Shown piece after piece: positions 15,954-24,001 of a stretch of 47,956 bases of DNA. Made by a program: the position numbers and the translations under genes. The notes under the pieces were generated by a model. The model was not told the DNA's origin. It did no database searches and saw nothing but the letters and a program-made list of their open reading frames with translations. How positions within the stretch are numbered: position 1 is the first letter of the stretch; each line of letters begins with the position of its first letter. The stretch is from Thiogranum sp. (lineage in GTDB: Bacteria > Pseudomonadota > Gammaproteobacteria > DSM-19610), in assembly GCA_022340245.1 (NCBI GenBank), contig JAJDOI010000002.1, positions 1 through 47,956 of the forward strand. The letters are read 5' to 3'.

Positions 15954-17368
15954 AACGTGCCTTTTTTTTCCCAGTGCTGTTGATGATCGCCACGCCGCCA
16001 GCCTGGGCTACCGAGGCCGCGGCCCGAACACTTTCGCTGACCACCCACAACGTCGGATACGCCGCCATTGCTATCTTCCTCGTCGCTTACCTTTTGGTGA
16101 TGGCCGAAGAATTCGTGCATCTGCGCAAGTCCAAGCCGGTCATCCTGGCGGCCGGTATTATCTGGGCCATGATCGCCTACGTTTATGCCCAGGCAGGCAT
16201 TACAGATACGGTCGAGCAGGCGATCCGTCACAACATCCTCGAGTTCGCCGAACTCATGTTGTTCCTGCTGGTGGCGATGACCTATATCAACGCCATGGAG
16301 GAGCGGCTTGTTTTCGAGTCCCTGCGTGCCTGGCTGGTACGCAAGGGTTTCAGCTACCGGAAGCTGTTCTGGCTTACCGGTTGCCTGGCGTTCCTGATAT
16401 CGCCGGTCGCGGACAACCTGACCACGGCCCTGCTCATGGGGGCGGTGGTGATGGCGGTCGGCGTCGACAGCCCGCGGTTTGTGGCTGTTGCGTGCATCAA
16501 TATCGTTGTTGCGGCCAATGCGGGCGGCGCATTCAGCCCGTTCGGCGATATCACCACGCTAATGGTCTGGCAGAAGGGCATTGTCGACTTCTGGGCCTTT
16601 TTCCATCTGTTGGTTCCCTCCATGGTCAATTTCCTGATTCCGGCTGCCTTCATGCATTTCGCAGTACCGCAGGTGAAACCCGAGGCGGCGACCGAGCGGG
16701 TGCGGATGAAGCGGGGCGCCAAGGTGATCATGGTGCTCTTTCTGGCCACCATTACCACCGCTGTAAGCTTCCACAACTTCCTGCATCTGCCCCCAATGGT
16801 GGGGATGGTGACGGGTCTGGCCTACCTGCAGTTCTTCGGTTTCTATTTGCGAATGACGCACGCGCGCGACCTCCCCAGCTTACCCTATAGCGAAGCCAAA
16901 GCCAACGAGATGGTGGGTGACGTGACGGCGTTCGAGATATTTCGACAGATCTCGCGCGCCGAGTGGGACACGCTGCTGTTTTTCTACGGCGTTGTGCTCT
17001 GCGTGGGCGGCCTCGGGTTCATCGGCTATCTGGAACTGCTGTCCAGGTTGATGTACATCGAAATCGGGCCGACTTTCGCCAATGTCATGGTCGGGGTGCT
17101 TTCTTCAATAGTCGACAATATCCCGGTGATGTTTGCCGTGTTAACCATGGGGCCGGATATGTCTGAGGGGCAGTGGCTGCTGGTAACCCTGACGGCGGGT
17201 GTCGGTGGCAGCTTGCTTTCTATCGGTTCGGCGGCGGGCGTTGCCCTCATGGGACAGGCGCGCGGGAGCTATACCTTTTTCAGTCACCTGAAGTGGACGC
17301 CCATCATCGCGCTCGGATACGGGGGGAGTATCATCGTTCACATGTGGCTAAATGCCGGTCGTTTCTGA
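15950..17368 (+). CDS. nhaD: NhaD-type Na+/H+ antiporter
   Basis: This 472-residue inner-membrane protein belongs to the NhaD branch of the ion-transporter superfamily. It has a cleavable-looking N-terminal segment (MKRAFFFPVLLMIATPPAWA) and about 12 further membrane segments. Signature pieces are SPVADNLTTALLMGAVV, NIVVAANAGGAFSPFGDITTLMVWQKG and SSIVDNIPVMFAV with its buried Asp, plus SIGSAAGVALMG. It exchanges Na+ or Li+ for protons and is found mainly in halophilic or alkaliphilic bacteria. A GAGGAG ribosome binding site precedes the ATG at 15950. Its location between oxc and frc may reflect a need to recycle Na+ or restore pH during oxalate use; this is inference. Confidence 0.92.
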   Translation: MKRAFFFPVLLMIATPPAWATEAAARTLSLTTHNVGYAAIAIFLVAYLLVMAEEFVHLRKSKPVILAAGIIWAMIAYVYAQAGITDTVEQAIRHNILEFAELMLFLLVAMTYINAMEERLVFESLRAWLVRKGFSYRKLFWLTGCLAFLISPVADNLTTALLMGAVVMAVGVDSPRFVAVACINIVVAANAGGAFSPFGDITTLMVWQKGIVDFWAFFHLLVPSMVNFLIPAAFMHFAVPQVKPEAATERVRMKRGAKVIMVLFLATITTAVSFHNFLHLPPMVGMVTGLAYLQFFGFYLRMTHARDLPSLPYSEAKANEMVGDVTAFEIFRQISRAEWDTLLFFYGVVLCVGGLGFIGYLELLSRLMYIEIGPTFANVMVGVLSSIVDNIPVMFAVLTMGPDMSEGQWLLVTLTAGVGGSLLSIGSAAGVALMGQARGSYTFFSHLKWTPIIALGYGGSIIVHMWLNAGRF

Positions 17369-17499
17369 CCGCGGTCATGCGGAAATCGTCGAATTGATGA
17401 AGATCATGATCGAATCTTTTGGGCGGCGGGGGGTGTCTGTCCCTTCATTCCCGAATCACTTCGTATTCATCAAAGAGCTTTACAAAACAGGAGGCAGTC

Positions 17500-17850
17500 A
17501 TGAAGAAAATGACTTTTGATCCCGACAAACTGCAGACGCCGGTAACTGTGATTTATGACGGCAGGGACGCTGCGAGCGTGGGCGAGGTTACGTTCTTGGA
17601 ATCTAAAAACAAGGACGGGGTGCTCGCGTTTGTCGATCTGTCTGCATCGGCCGATCGCGCAAGCGACTACGGTGTGAGCGCCGAGGCTGTGCAAGAGCAG
17701 ATGCATGCCCGTGATGCGTCCGGTCAGCTGTTCGCCGGCAACGAGGCCCTCTACGCTGCGCACGCCGCTGTTGGCCTGGCCGCCTGGTTCGAGATGTGCC
17801 GTCTGCCGGGTTTTCGGAGCGTCGGCACCGGAATTGGCCCGAAAAATTGA
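17500..17850 (+). CDS. DCC-family (DUF393) protein lacking the cysteine pair
   Basis: This 116-residue protein follows the pattern of DCC proteins (thiol-disulphide oxidoreductase-like DUF393). It has the first strand VTVIYDGRDAASVGEVTFLE, the LAFVDLS strand, a GVSAEAVQEQMHARDASGQL segment and a G-EAL-A-HAAVG helix. The family normally reads YDG-CPLC or DxCC at the start; here YDG is followed by RDAAS, so both redox cysteines are missing. The only cysteine is in the last helix. The start ATG at 17500 has an AGGAGG ribosome binding site. It lies 131 bp after nhaD and before the frc promoter. The fold is likely kept but redox chemistry is not expected. Confidence 0.65.
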   Translation: MKKMTFDPDKLQTPVTVIYDGRDAASVGEVTFLESKNKDGVLAFVDLSASADRASDYGVSAEAVQEQMHARDASGQLFAGNEALYAAHAAVGLAAWFEMCRLPGFRSVGTGIGPKN

Positions 17851-17962
17851 TTGCTGAATGAGCTGCCCCGGGATTGGACGCTGACGGCTGCTGTCCGCTC
17901 GACGGCCGAGGGGCTGGCCCGCCCCTCGTTGCCCAGAACGGTTGAATTGGCTGCAGTGGTAC

Positions 17963-17991
17963 TTGACATGTCGGAGCAATCTTTGTATACA
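17963..17991 (+). promoter_or_regulatory. Promoter of frc
   Basis: A perfect -35 box TTGACA (17963-17968) and a TATACA -10 box (17986-17991) are separated by the ideal 17 bp. The -10 box is part of the GntR-type palindrome, so a bound regulator would directly block RNA polymerase. It is the strongest-looking promoter in the accessory half of the window. Confidence 0.75.
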
Positions 17992-17999
17992 GTATACCA
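17983..17999. promoter_or_regulatory. GntR-type operator, copy 5 (frc)
   Basis: The site reads TTGTATAC-A-GTATACCA, one base off a perfect palindrome. It covers the -10 box of the frc promoter, which argues for repression that is relieved by an effector. Confidence 0.82.
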
Positions 18000-18171
18000 A
18001 ATATCCGCAGCGAGGTCTGGGCGTTGGTCTGGCAACCCTGGTGGATGAACGCTTTGGTGGATCAAACGGGAATTACTGTTCTGACAAGGCGCCAGGCAGG
18101 AACCTGACCGGTACATTGCCAGACTTGGCAAGGCATATAATTTCAACGAGTTACATGATGGAGACTTGGAT

Positions 18172-19428
18172 ATGAGCAACTCACTACCGCTGGACGGCGT
18201 CAGGATCATCGATTTCACCCACGTCCAGGCTGGCCCCGCCTGCACGCAGTTATTGGCATGGTTTGGCGCCGATGTGATTAAGGTTGAGCGGCCCGGCTCT
18301 GGTGATGTCACGCGCAGTCAGTTACGTGATATTCCGGGCGTCGATGCCCTTTATTTCACCATGCTCAACAGCAACAAGAGATCGCTGTCGCTGAACACCA
18401 AGACCCCGGAAGGCAAGGAAGTTCTGGAGAAGCTGATCAAGGAATCAGACGTGCTGGTGGAGAATTTCGGACCTGGCGCACTCGACCGAATGGGATTTTC
18501 CTGGGAGCGCATCCAGGAACTCAATCCAAAATTGATTCATGCGTCAGTGAAGGGTTTCAGTGACGGTCATCATTATGAAGATCTGAAAGTTTACGAAAAC
18601 GTAGCGCAGTGCGCTGGTGGTGCTGCGTCGACCACCGGGTTCTGGGACGGTCCGCCAACTGTGAGTGGCGCGGCTCTCGGCGATTCGAACACGGGCATGC
18701 ACCTCGCCATCGGTATCCTGACGGCGCTCATCGGTCGCGAAAAGACCGGCAAGGGCCAGAAAGTGGCGTGCTCCATGCAGGATGCGGTACTGAATCTGTG
18801 TCGCGTTAAAATGCGCGACCAGCTGCGCCTGGATCGCGTCGGTCATCTGGAGGAGTATCCGCAGTACCCGCATGGCGAGTTCAGCGATGTGGTGCCGCGT
18901 GGTGGTAATGCCGGCGGCGGCGGACAGCCCGGCTGGGTTCTCAAATGCAAAGGTTGGGAAACCGATCCGAATGCGTATATCTACTTCACTATACAGGGCC
19001 ACGCCTGGGAACCTATCTGCCGCGCTCTCGATAAACCCGAGTGGATCGATGATCCGGAATACATGACGGCCGAAGCCCGACAGGACAAAATCTTCGATAT
19101 CTTTGCCACCATCGAAGACTGGCTCAAGGACAAGACCAAGTTCGAAGCTGTGGATATTCTGCGCAAGTTCGACATTCCCTGCGCGCCGGTACTGTCCATG
19201 AAGGAACTTGCCGCAGACAAGTCGTTGCGTGAAAGTGGCTCTATTGTCGAGGTCGAGCACAAGGAACGTGGCACCTATCTGACCATCGGTAGCCCGATCA
19301 AGTTTTCCGATATGAAGCCGGTTATCACGGGCTCTCCATTGCTTGGCGAGCACACCGACGAAGTCTTGACCGGTCTTGGCTACAACCGGGAGCAGATTGC
19401 GGCAATGCATGAGGCCAAGGCGGTTTAA
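18172..19428 (+). CDS. frc: Formyl-CoA:oxalate CoA-transferase
   Basis: This 418-residue class III CoA-transferase moves CoA from formyl-CoA to oxalate, giving oxalyl-CoA and formate. From memory it aligns closely with Oxalobacter formigenes Frc (428 residues). Shared parts are [66 protein letters not shown] with catalytic Asp171, MQDAVLNL, and the glycine loop [13 protein letters not shown] that shields the active site. An insertion present before that loop in the Oxalobacter enzyme is shorter here. The ATG at 18172 is preferred over an upstream in-frame TTG. The gene is monocistronic: its own operator-controlled promoter lies upstream and a terminator at 19471. Confidence 0.97.
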   Translation: MSNSLPLDGVRIIDFTHVQAGPACTQLLAWFGADVIKVERPGSGDVTRSQLRDIPGVDALYFTMLNSNKRSLSLNTKTPEGKEVLEKLIKESDVLVENFGPGALDRMGFSWERIQELNPKLIHASVKGFSDGHHYEDLKVYENVAQCAGGAASTTGFWDGPPTVSGAALGDSNTGMHLAIGILTALIGREKTGKGQKVACSMQDAVLNLCRVKMRDQLRLDRVGHLEEYPQYPHGEFSDVVPRGGNAGGGGQPGWVLKCKGWETDPNAYIYFTIQGHAWEPICRALDKPEWIDDPEYMTAEARQDKIFDIFATIEDWLKDKTKFEAVDILRKFDIPCAPVLSMKELAADKSLRESGSIVEVEHKERGTYLTIGSPIKFSDMKPVITGSPLLGEHTDEVLTGLGYNREQIAAMHEAKAV

Positions 19429-19470
19429 CGGAAAGCGCGGCCCGTTCCATCGCGCAGATCGCAGCTTGGC

Positions 19471-19500
19471 GCAGCGCCCACCTGGAGGGCGCTGCTTTTT
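19471..19500 (+). terminator. Rho-independent terminator after frc
   Basis: GCAGCGCCC and GGGCGCTGC form a perfect 9-bp GC-rich stem around a 7-base loop, followed directly by TTTTT. It lies 43 bp after the frc stop. Confidence 0.9.
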
Positions 19501-19622
19501 CCGTTGGCGCGCCGCGAGTACCGGCTATGCCGAATGCTCGGCTGGCGAGCCGGACATCTGCCGTGTAAGGCGGATGCCAGGCCGGTACAGTAGCGACTAA
19601 CATTTGAGCCAGGGAGCGTGAG

Positions 19623-20051
19623 TTGAAATCGGAAATCGAACTTCACCAGCTCGTTGAAGCCATTGGCGATGCCGTTATTGTGGCTGACCGGAACGGCGCC
19701 ATCGCGCTGTGGAACCCTGCGGCAGAACGTATTTTCGGCTTCACGGAGACCGATGCTCTGGGCCGGTCTCTCGATCTGATTATCCCGGAACGACAGCGCG
19801 AAAAGCATTGGAATGGTTATAACATGACCATGCAGACAGGGCAGACCCGTTACGCGACCGATATTCTGCGGGTGCCGGCTCTTCACAAAGAGGGGTATCG
19901 TCTGTCCATCGCGTTTACAGTGGCGCTGCTGTATTCAGCAGAGAACGAGGTGACGGGCATAGCGGCTGTTGTTCGCGACGAAACCTCGCGTTTCAAGGAG
20001 GAACGTGACCTGCGCAAACGCCTGGAGGCGCTTGAAGCAAGGTCCGGTTAG
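19623..20051 (+). CDS. Single PAS-domain protein
   Basis: This 142-residue protein is essentially one PAS sensor domain. Landmarks are EAIGDAVIVADRNGAIALWNPAAERIFGFTETDALG and DLIIPER, followed by the PAC-like end GIAAVVRDETSRFKEERDLRKRLE, which runs into a short coiled coil. No output domain (kinase, GGDEF, HTH) is present. The best start is TTG at 19623 with an AGGGAG ribosome binding site; no ATG fits the conserved start. It lies between frc and the second gntR, 49 bp before a small membrane-protein gene. It may bind a small ligand or haem and act through a partner; which one is not visible. Confidence 0.8.
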   Translation: MKSEIELHQLVEAIGDAVIVADRNGAIALWNPAAERIFGFTETDALGRSLDLIIPERQREKHWNGYNMTMQTGQTRYATDILRVPALHKEGYRLSIAFTVALLYSAENEVTGIAAVVRDETSRFKEERDLRKRLEALEARSG

Positions 20052-20100
20052 GCGGGCGACGTGCATAGATTGCCCGTCTCTCGCAACGGTATGAGATTGG

Positions 20101-20457
20101 ATGATGGGTCAAGGTGAATTGGAAACGCGCAGAGCCAGTCCGGGCGGATTTGCCATCACAGTATTTGTGGGGTCCGCGATCTACCTGGTTTTGTTTAGTC
20201 ATGGCTGGCAGACGCTTTTGACTTTCAAAGCCGTGATTTTCCTGGTCCTTGGTGTGTTCTTTTCGGTCCTGGTAGTGGGTGTTCCGTTTCATCTGTTGGG
20301 CGTCTGGATAGAAAGGCGGTTCTTCAGTTCGGTCGAGGTGCCAGTTGCGCACACAAGGGTCTGGTATCTGAAGACGCTGACTACTGCGCTGATGGTGCTG
20401 CAGGTGGTTGTGACCTTTTACGCCACGAAGTTGGCTTACTACTGGTATTTCAGTTGA
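20101..20457 (+). CDS. Small hypothetical membrane protein, three helices
   Basis: This 118-residue protein has three hydrophobic segments (about residues 17-34, 40-67 and 90-115), with a short WIERRFF loop on the presumed cytosolic side. No family was recognised. It follows the PAS gene by 49 bp on the same strand, so the two may be co-transcribed, possibly as a membrane-linked sensing pair. The ATG at 20101 has little ribosome binding signal; an in-frame ATG lies one codon later (20104). Confidence 0.55.
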   Translation: MMGQGELETRRASPGGFAITVFVGSAIYLVLFSHGWQTLLTFKAVIFLVLGVFFSVLVVGVPFHLLGVWIERRFFSSVEVPVAHTRVWYLKTLTTALMVLQVVVTFYATKLAYYWYFS

Positions 20458-20562
20458 AGTCGCTGTGGCGGCGGGTGCCGCCGAACCCGTCAGTGTGTAT
20501 GGACCGCCCTGCCTGATATGCAAGGGTATCACTCTCTGGCTGATGTACAGGACCTGAATATC

Positions 20563-20579
20563 TCGTATAATGTATACCA
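20563..20579. promoter_or_regulatory. GntR-type operator, copy 6 (gntR2)
   Basis: The site reads TCGTATAA-T-GTATACCA. The right arm is the perfect consensus half. It lies 22 bp before the ATG of the second GntR regulator, consistent with autoregulation. Confidence 0.72.
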
Positions 20580-20600
20580 GATCATGACTTACCAGGCGCT

Positions 20601-21302
20601 ATGCAGACGATGCCCAAGCAAGATATCAAATTACAGCCACTGAATGTACCTACCGTACTCAAAGACAGAGTCTATGAAGCGTTAAAGACGGCCATATCGG
20701 CGATGGACATCTATGCTGACGAGGAGTCCCCCAAGCTGGACGAACGGCGGCTGGCGGAAGAACTCGGTGTAAGCCGGACACCGATTCGTGAGGCGCTCTC
20801 CCGGCTGGAGCAGGAGGGCCTGGTGCAGAATATTCCCCGTCGGGGTGCCTTCGTGGTCCGCAAGACCAAAAAGGAAATCCTCGAGATGATATGCGTCTGG
20901 GGTGCACTGGAGAGCCTGGCTGCACGATTGGCTACAGTGTATGCCAGTGATGAAGAGATTGCCGGTTTGCGCAGTATGTTCGCAACCTTTAAGGACTCGC
21001 AGGGTGCCAGCGCGCATATTGATGAGTATTCGGAGAAGAATATTATGTTTCACCAGGCGATCATCAGATTAAGCAAATGCGATCTTCTGGTTGATATTGC
21101 CGAGGGATTGTTCGTTCACATCAACTCGATACGCTCGCGCACAATCAGGGAGCGTCACCGGGTGACGGATTCCATCATTGATCATATGCACATCATCGAG
21201 GCTTTGGAAAAGCGGGATGCCGAGTTGTCGGAGCGGTATGTGCGCGAGCACACGAACGAACTGAAAGAGCATATAAACAAATACGTGGACTGGCTGGAAT
21301 AG
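20601..21302 (+). CDS. GntR-family regulator 2 (paralogue of regulator 1)
   Basis: This 233-residue regulator is collinear with the one at 9109. It keeps LDERRLAEELGVSRTPIREA, LSRLEQEGLV, RRGAFVVRK, EILEMICVWGALESLAARL, the FHQ histidine, and IIDHMHIIEA with REHTNEL in the FCD domain. The recognition helices differ by only a few conservative residues from paralogue 1, so both should read the same palindrome. The start at 20601 lies 22 bp after operator copy 6; a second ATG at 20610 is possible. It is followed by the second tandem Usp gene, so a gntR-usp association is repeated in the window. The two may respond to different effectors or form mixed dimers. Confidence 0.93.
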   Translation: MQTMPKQDIKLQPLNVPTVLKDRVYEALKTAISAMDIYADEESPKLDERRLAEELGVSRTPIREALSRLEQEGLVQNIPRRGAFVVRKTKKEILEMICVWGALESLAARLATVYASDEEIAGLRSMFATFKDSQGASAHIDEYSEKNIMFHQAIIRLSKCDLLVDIAEGLFVHINSIRSRTIRERHRVTDSIIDHMHIIEALEKRDAELSERYVREHTNELKEHINKYVDWLE

Positions 21303-21437
21303 CCGTCCTGCGTTATCGGGCTTGAGAGGGCGATTCCGGCGGGCTCTCGAAGGGTCAGTTGCGGTGGCCCGGTGCGAAATGTTGTCGGGAGCCGGCCTGG
21401 TCAGGCTATACCTGCGGAATAAGCTGAGGGTACAAGT

Positions 21438-22307
21438 ATGGGCATAAAAATCATTCTGGTTCCTGTTGACGGCGGCAAGAGCAGTTTTAAGGCGCTGGAC
21501 AGGGCTTTTATTATCGCCGACCGGTTCGGGGCGCATATCAAGGCACTGCATGTGATGACGCGTGCATCGGATGTTGCCGTGACAGGGCTTTACAACGTTC
21601 CCGCAAAACTGAGAAAAGACGTTGAGCAGAAGTCCGACGCGGCTGTCATGGAAAGAGCCGCGGAGTTGCAACAGCAGTTTGAAGCGCTTTGCCTTGAACG
21701 GGATATCCCCATCAGTAGGCAACCAGCCAAGCAGGGGGGCGCAACCGCGTTCTGGCACCAGGAGTTCGGTAGTATTGACGAGGTGTTGACCCATCATGGT
21801 CGGGCGAGCGATGTCATCGCGGTGCCGCGGCCAAAGATCAAAACGGGGATAGTGCGGCGTTCGCCCATGGGGCAGGCCATCGAGGCTATCCTGTTGAGAA
21901 CCGGGCGCCCGGTCGTGATTACGCCGCCAAAATGTACCGTTGGAAAATGCGAGCGGGTTGCCATTGGCTGGAACGATAGCGTCGAGTGTTCGCGCGCGCT
22001 GGCCATGACAATGCCATGGCTTGTCGAAATGAAGCAAATCACCGTTCTTGTCACGAAGAAAAGAAAACAGGCTGTTAAGGAGCTGGTTGAGTATCTCGCC
22101 TGGTACGATGTCAAGGCCGATATTGTGCTGCTCGATGACAAGGGGAAATCAGTAGGGGAGGCGATGCTGAACGTGTGTGCCGAAATCAGCGCGGACTTCC
22201 TGGTGGTCGGCGGCTTCAGTCATGCGCGTGCCCGCGAGTTGCTTTTCGGCGGTGTCACCCGTCACCTGCTGATGCACGCGAACATAGTCACCATTATGGC
22301 GCACTGA
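21438..22307 (+). CDS. Tandem-domain universal stress protein 2
   Basis: This 289-residue protein is a clear paralogue of the Usp at 11686. They share the start IKIILVP, the segment VRRSPMGQAIEAILLRTGRPV, CERVAIGWNDSVE-SRA, EYLAWYD, GKSVGEAMLNVCAE and VVGGFSHARARELLFGGVTRHLL. The second domain keeps a nucleotide-binding type loop. It is 135 bp after gntR2. Divergence between the copies is spread along the protein, which suggests an old duplication. Function in the pathway is unknown. Confidence 0.85.
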   Translation: MGIKIILVPVDGGKSSFKALDRAFIIADRFGAHIKALHVMTRASDVAVTGLYNVPAKLRKDVEQKSDAAVMERAAELQQQFEALCLERDIPISRQPAKQGGATAFWHQEFGSIDEVLTHHGRASDVIAVPRPKIKTGIVRRSPMGQAIEAILLRTGRPVVITPPKCTVGKCERVAIGWNDSVECSRALAMTMPWLVEMKQITVLVTKKRKQAVKELVEYLAWYDVKADIVLLDDKGKSVGEAMLNVCAEISADFLVVGGFSHARARELLFGGVTRHLLMHANIVTIMAH

Positions 22308-22378
22308 CAGATACTGGCAGACGGTTGCGCCTGTAACAACAGCAAGAATGCAATCATCAGCCTAGTCATCCCTGCTTT

Positions 22379-23968
22379 ATGCGCGACATTCAGTATCCAG
22401 GCAGATCTGTGGTTATGGCGACCGGGGCAATGGTTGCCACAAGCCAGCCCATGGCGACGGCGGCCGCGCTCCGGATCCTCAGGCGCGGTGGTAATGCGAT
22501 GGATGCAGCTGTCGCGGCAAGTGCCACGTTGAGCGTTACCGAACCGCTTTCCACAGGCGTCGGGGGTGATTGCTTCCTTCTCTACCATGAAGCGGCGACA
22601 GGTGAGCTGCACGCGCTGAACGGTAGTGGTCGTGCGCCTGCTCGTGCGACCCCTGATGCGCTGCGTGCATCCGGCATGACAACGGTTCCCGAAAGGGGCA
22701 TCCTGTCCGTGAGTGTCCCGGGGGCGGTTGACGCCTGGCAAACCGCGGTTGAGCGTTTTGGGACCTGCGATTTCGGAGCGCTTCTCGAGCCCGCTTTTGA
22801 ATATGCGGAAAGCGGTTTCGCTGTAACACCGGTCATCGCCGGCGTCTGGCAAAAACACGCCGGACTTTTCAGGCAGTCACCTGACAGTGCGCGATCATTT
22901 CTGGCCGACGACAAGGCGCCCGCGGCAGGTGCCCTGCATCGCTTTCCCGATCTTGCGCGGTCTCTGCGACTTATTGCCGAGCAAGGCAAAGATGCGCTCT
23001 ATCGGGGGGCGCTTGCTGAAGAGATCGTACGTTTCAGTGATGAACACAGCGGCTTGCTGACACTCGAGGATCTTGCCAGTCACCGGTCTGAATGGGTTGA
23101 GCCTGTATCCAGCGATTACCGCGATCTGACAGTGTTCGAGGTGCCGCCCAATTCGCAGGGCATCACGGCGCTGATGACGCTGAATATCCTCGAGCAAGCC
23201 GGCCTCGGGAGCCTGCAGCATCTCAGCCCGGCACATATTCACCTGGTGACAGAGGCGTTCAAACTTGCGCAGGCAACCGGGGCGCGATATATCGCCGATC
23301 CCTCATTCAGTGACGTTCCCGTCCAGGCGTTGTTATCGGACCGGTTTGCGCAACAGCAATATGCCCGCATCGACCGGGGCGTGGCGATGACTTTCCCTGT
23401 CTCGCCGGGATTACCGGAGCACAAGGATACTGTTTACCTAACTGTGGTGGACAAGGATCGCAACATTGTTTCGTTCATCAATAGCCTGTACCACCCGGGT
23501 GGCAGCGGGATGGTTGCGGGGGGCACCGGGATACTGCTGCAAAACCGGGCTGCCTGTTTCGTGCTTGAGAAAAATCACGCCAATTGCATCGCGCCAGGCA
23601 AGCGCCCGATGCATACCATTATTCCGGCAATGGCCTATAGGGACGGAAAACCGGTACTGTCTTTTGGCGTGATGGGCGGTAGTTACCAGCCGCTGGGCCA
23701 TGCCTGTGTGCTCAGCAACTGGCTGGACTTCGGCCTCGATATACAGCAGGCAATCGACGCACCGCGATTTCATGTCGAGAACGGTGCGCTGGTTGTCGAG
23801 CGGCCTGTTCCGCAAACGACGCGCCAGGCGCTTGCCCGTCTTGGCCACCGGGTGGTGGAAGCCGGGACGCCAATCGGCGGCGCTCAGATGATCTACATAG
23901 ACCGGGTGAGCGGCGTATTGCACGGTGCCTCCGATGCGCGCAAGGATGGTTGTGCACTCGGTTACTAG
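22379..23968 (+). CDS. Gamma-glutamyltransferase-family Ntn hydrolase, possible oxamate amidohydrolase
   Basis: This 529-residue protein is a self-cleaving Ntn hydrolase. It shows the GGT start MVATSQPMATAAALRILRRGGNAMDA and VTEPLSTGVGGDCF. The predicted nucleophile Thr is in HKDTVYLTVVDKD near residue 350, where the chain would be cut into large and small subunits. GSGMVAGGTG and GKRPMHTIIPAM line the active site. There is no signal peptide, unlike periplasmic Ggt. Oxamate amidohydrolase HpxW of Klebsiella is a cytosolic member of this family of about the same length, and its product is oxalate. Location in an oxalate cluster makes that function attractive, but this is inference; glutathione hydrolase or a cephalosporin acylase-like enzyme is possible. 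No strong ribosome binding site precedes the ATG. Confidence 0.85.
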   Translation: MRDIQYPGRSVVMATGAMVATSQPMATAAALRILRRGGNAMDAAVAASATLSVTEPLSTGVGGDCFLLYHEAATGELHALNGSGRAPARATPDALRASGMTTVPERGILSVSVPGAVDAWQTAVERFGTCDFGALLEPAFEYAESGFAVTPVIAGVWQKHAGLFRQSPDSARSFLADDKAPAAGALHRFPDLARSLRLIAEQGKDALYRGALAEEIVRFSDEHSGLLTLEDLASHRSEWVEPVSSDYRDLTVFEVPPNSQGITALMTLNILEQAGLGSLQHLSPAHIHLVTEAFKLAQATGARYIADPSFSDVPVQALLSDRFAQQQYARIDRGVAMTFPVSPGLPEHKDTVYLTVVDKDRNIVSFINSLYHPGGSGMVAGGTGILLQNRAACFVLEKNHANCIAPGKRPMHTIIPAMAYRDGKPVLSFGVMGGSYQPLGHACVLSNWLDFGLDIQQAIDAPRFHVENGALVVERPVPQTTRQALARLGHRVVEAGTPIGGAQMIYIDRVSGVLHGASDARKDGCALGY

Positions 23969-24001
23969 CCTGAATTGTGTATGATGCAGTGAGGGCGGGG
24001 C

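Larger units (their letters stand above)
17851..18171 (+). other. Regulatory gap before frc
   Basis: This 321-bp stretch holds no gene. It contains the TTGACA/TATACA promoter at 17963-17991, the operator at 17983-17999, and a small inverted repeat TTGCCA-N4-TGGCAA at 18116-18131 followed by an AT-rich TATAAT. The predicted frc leader is about 170 nt. Confidence 0.6.
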
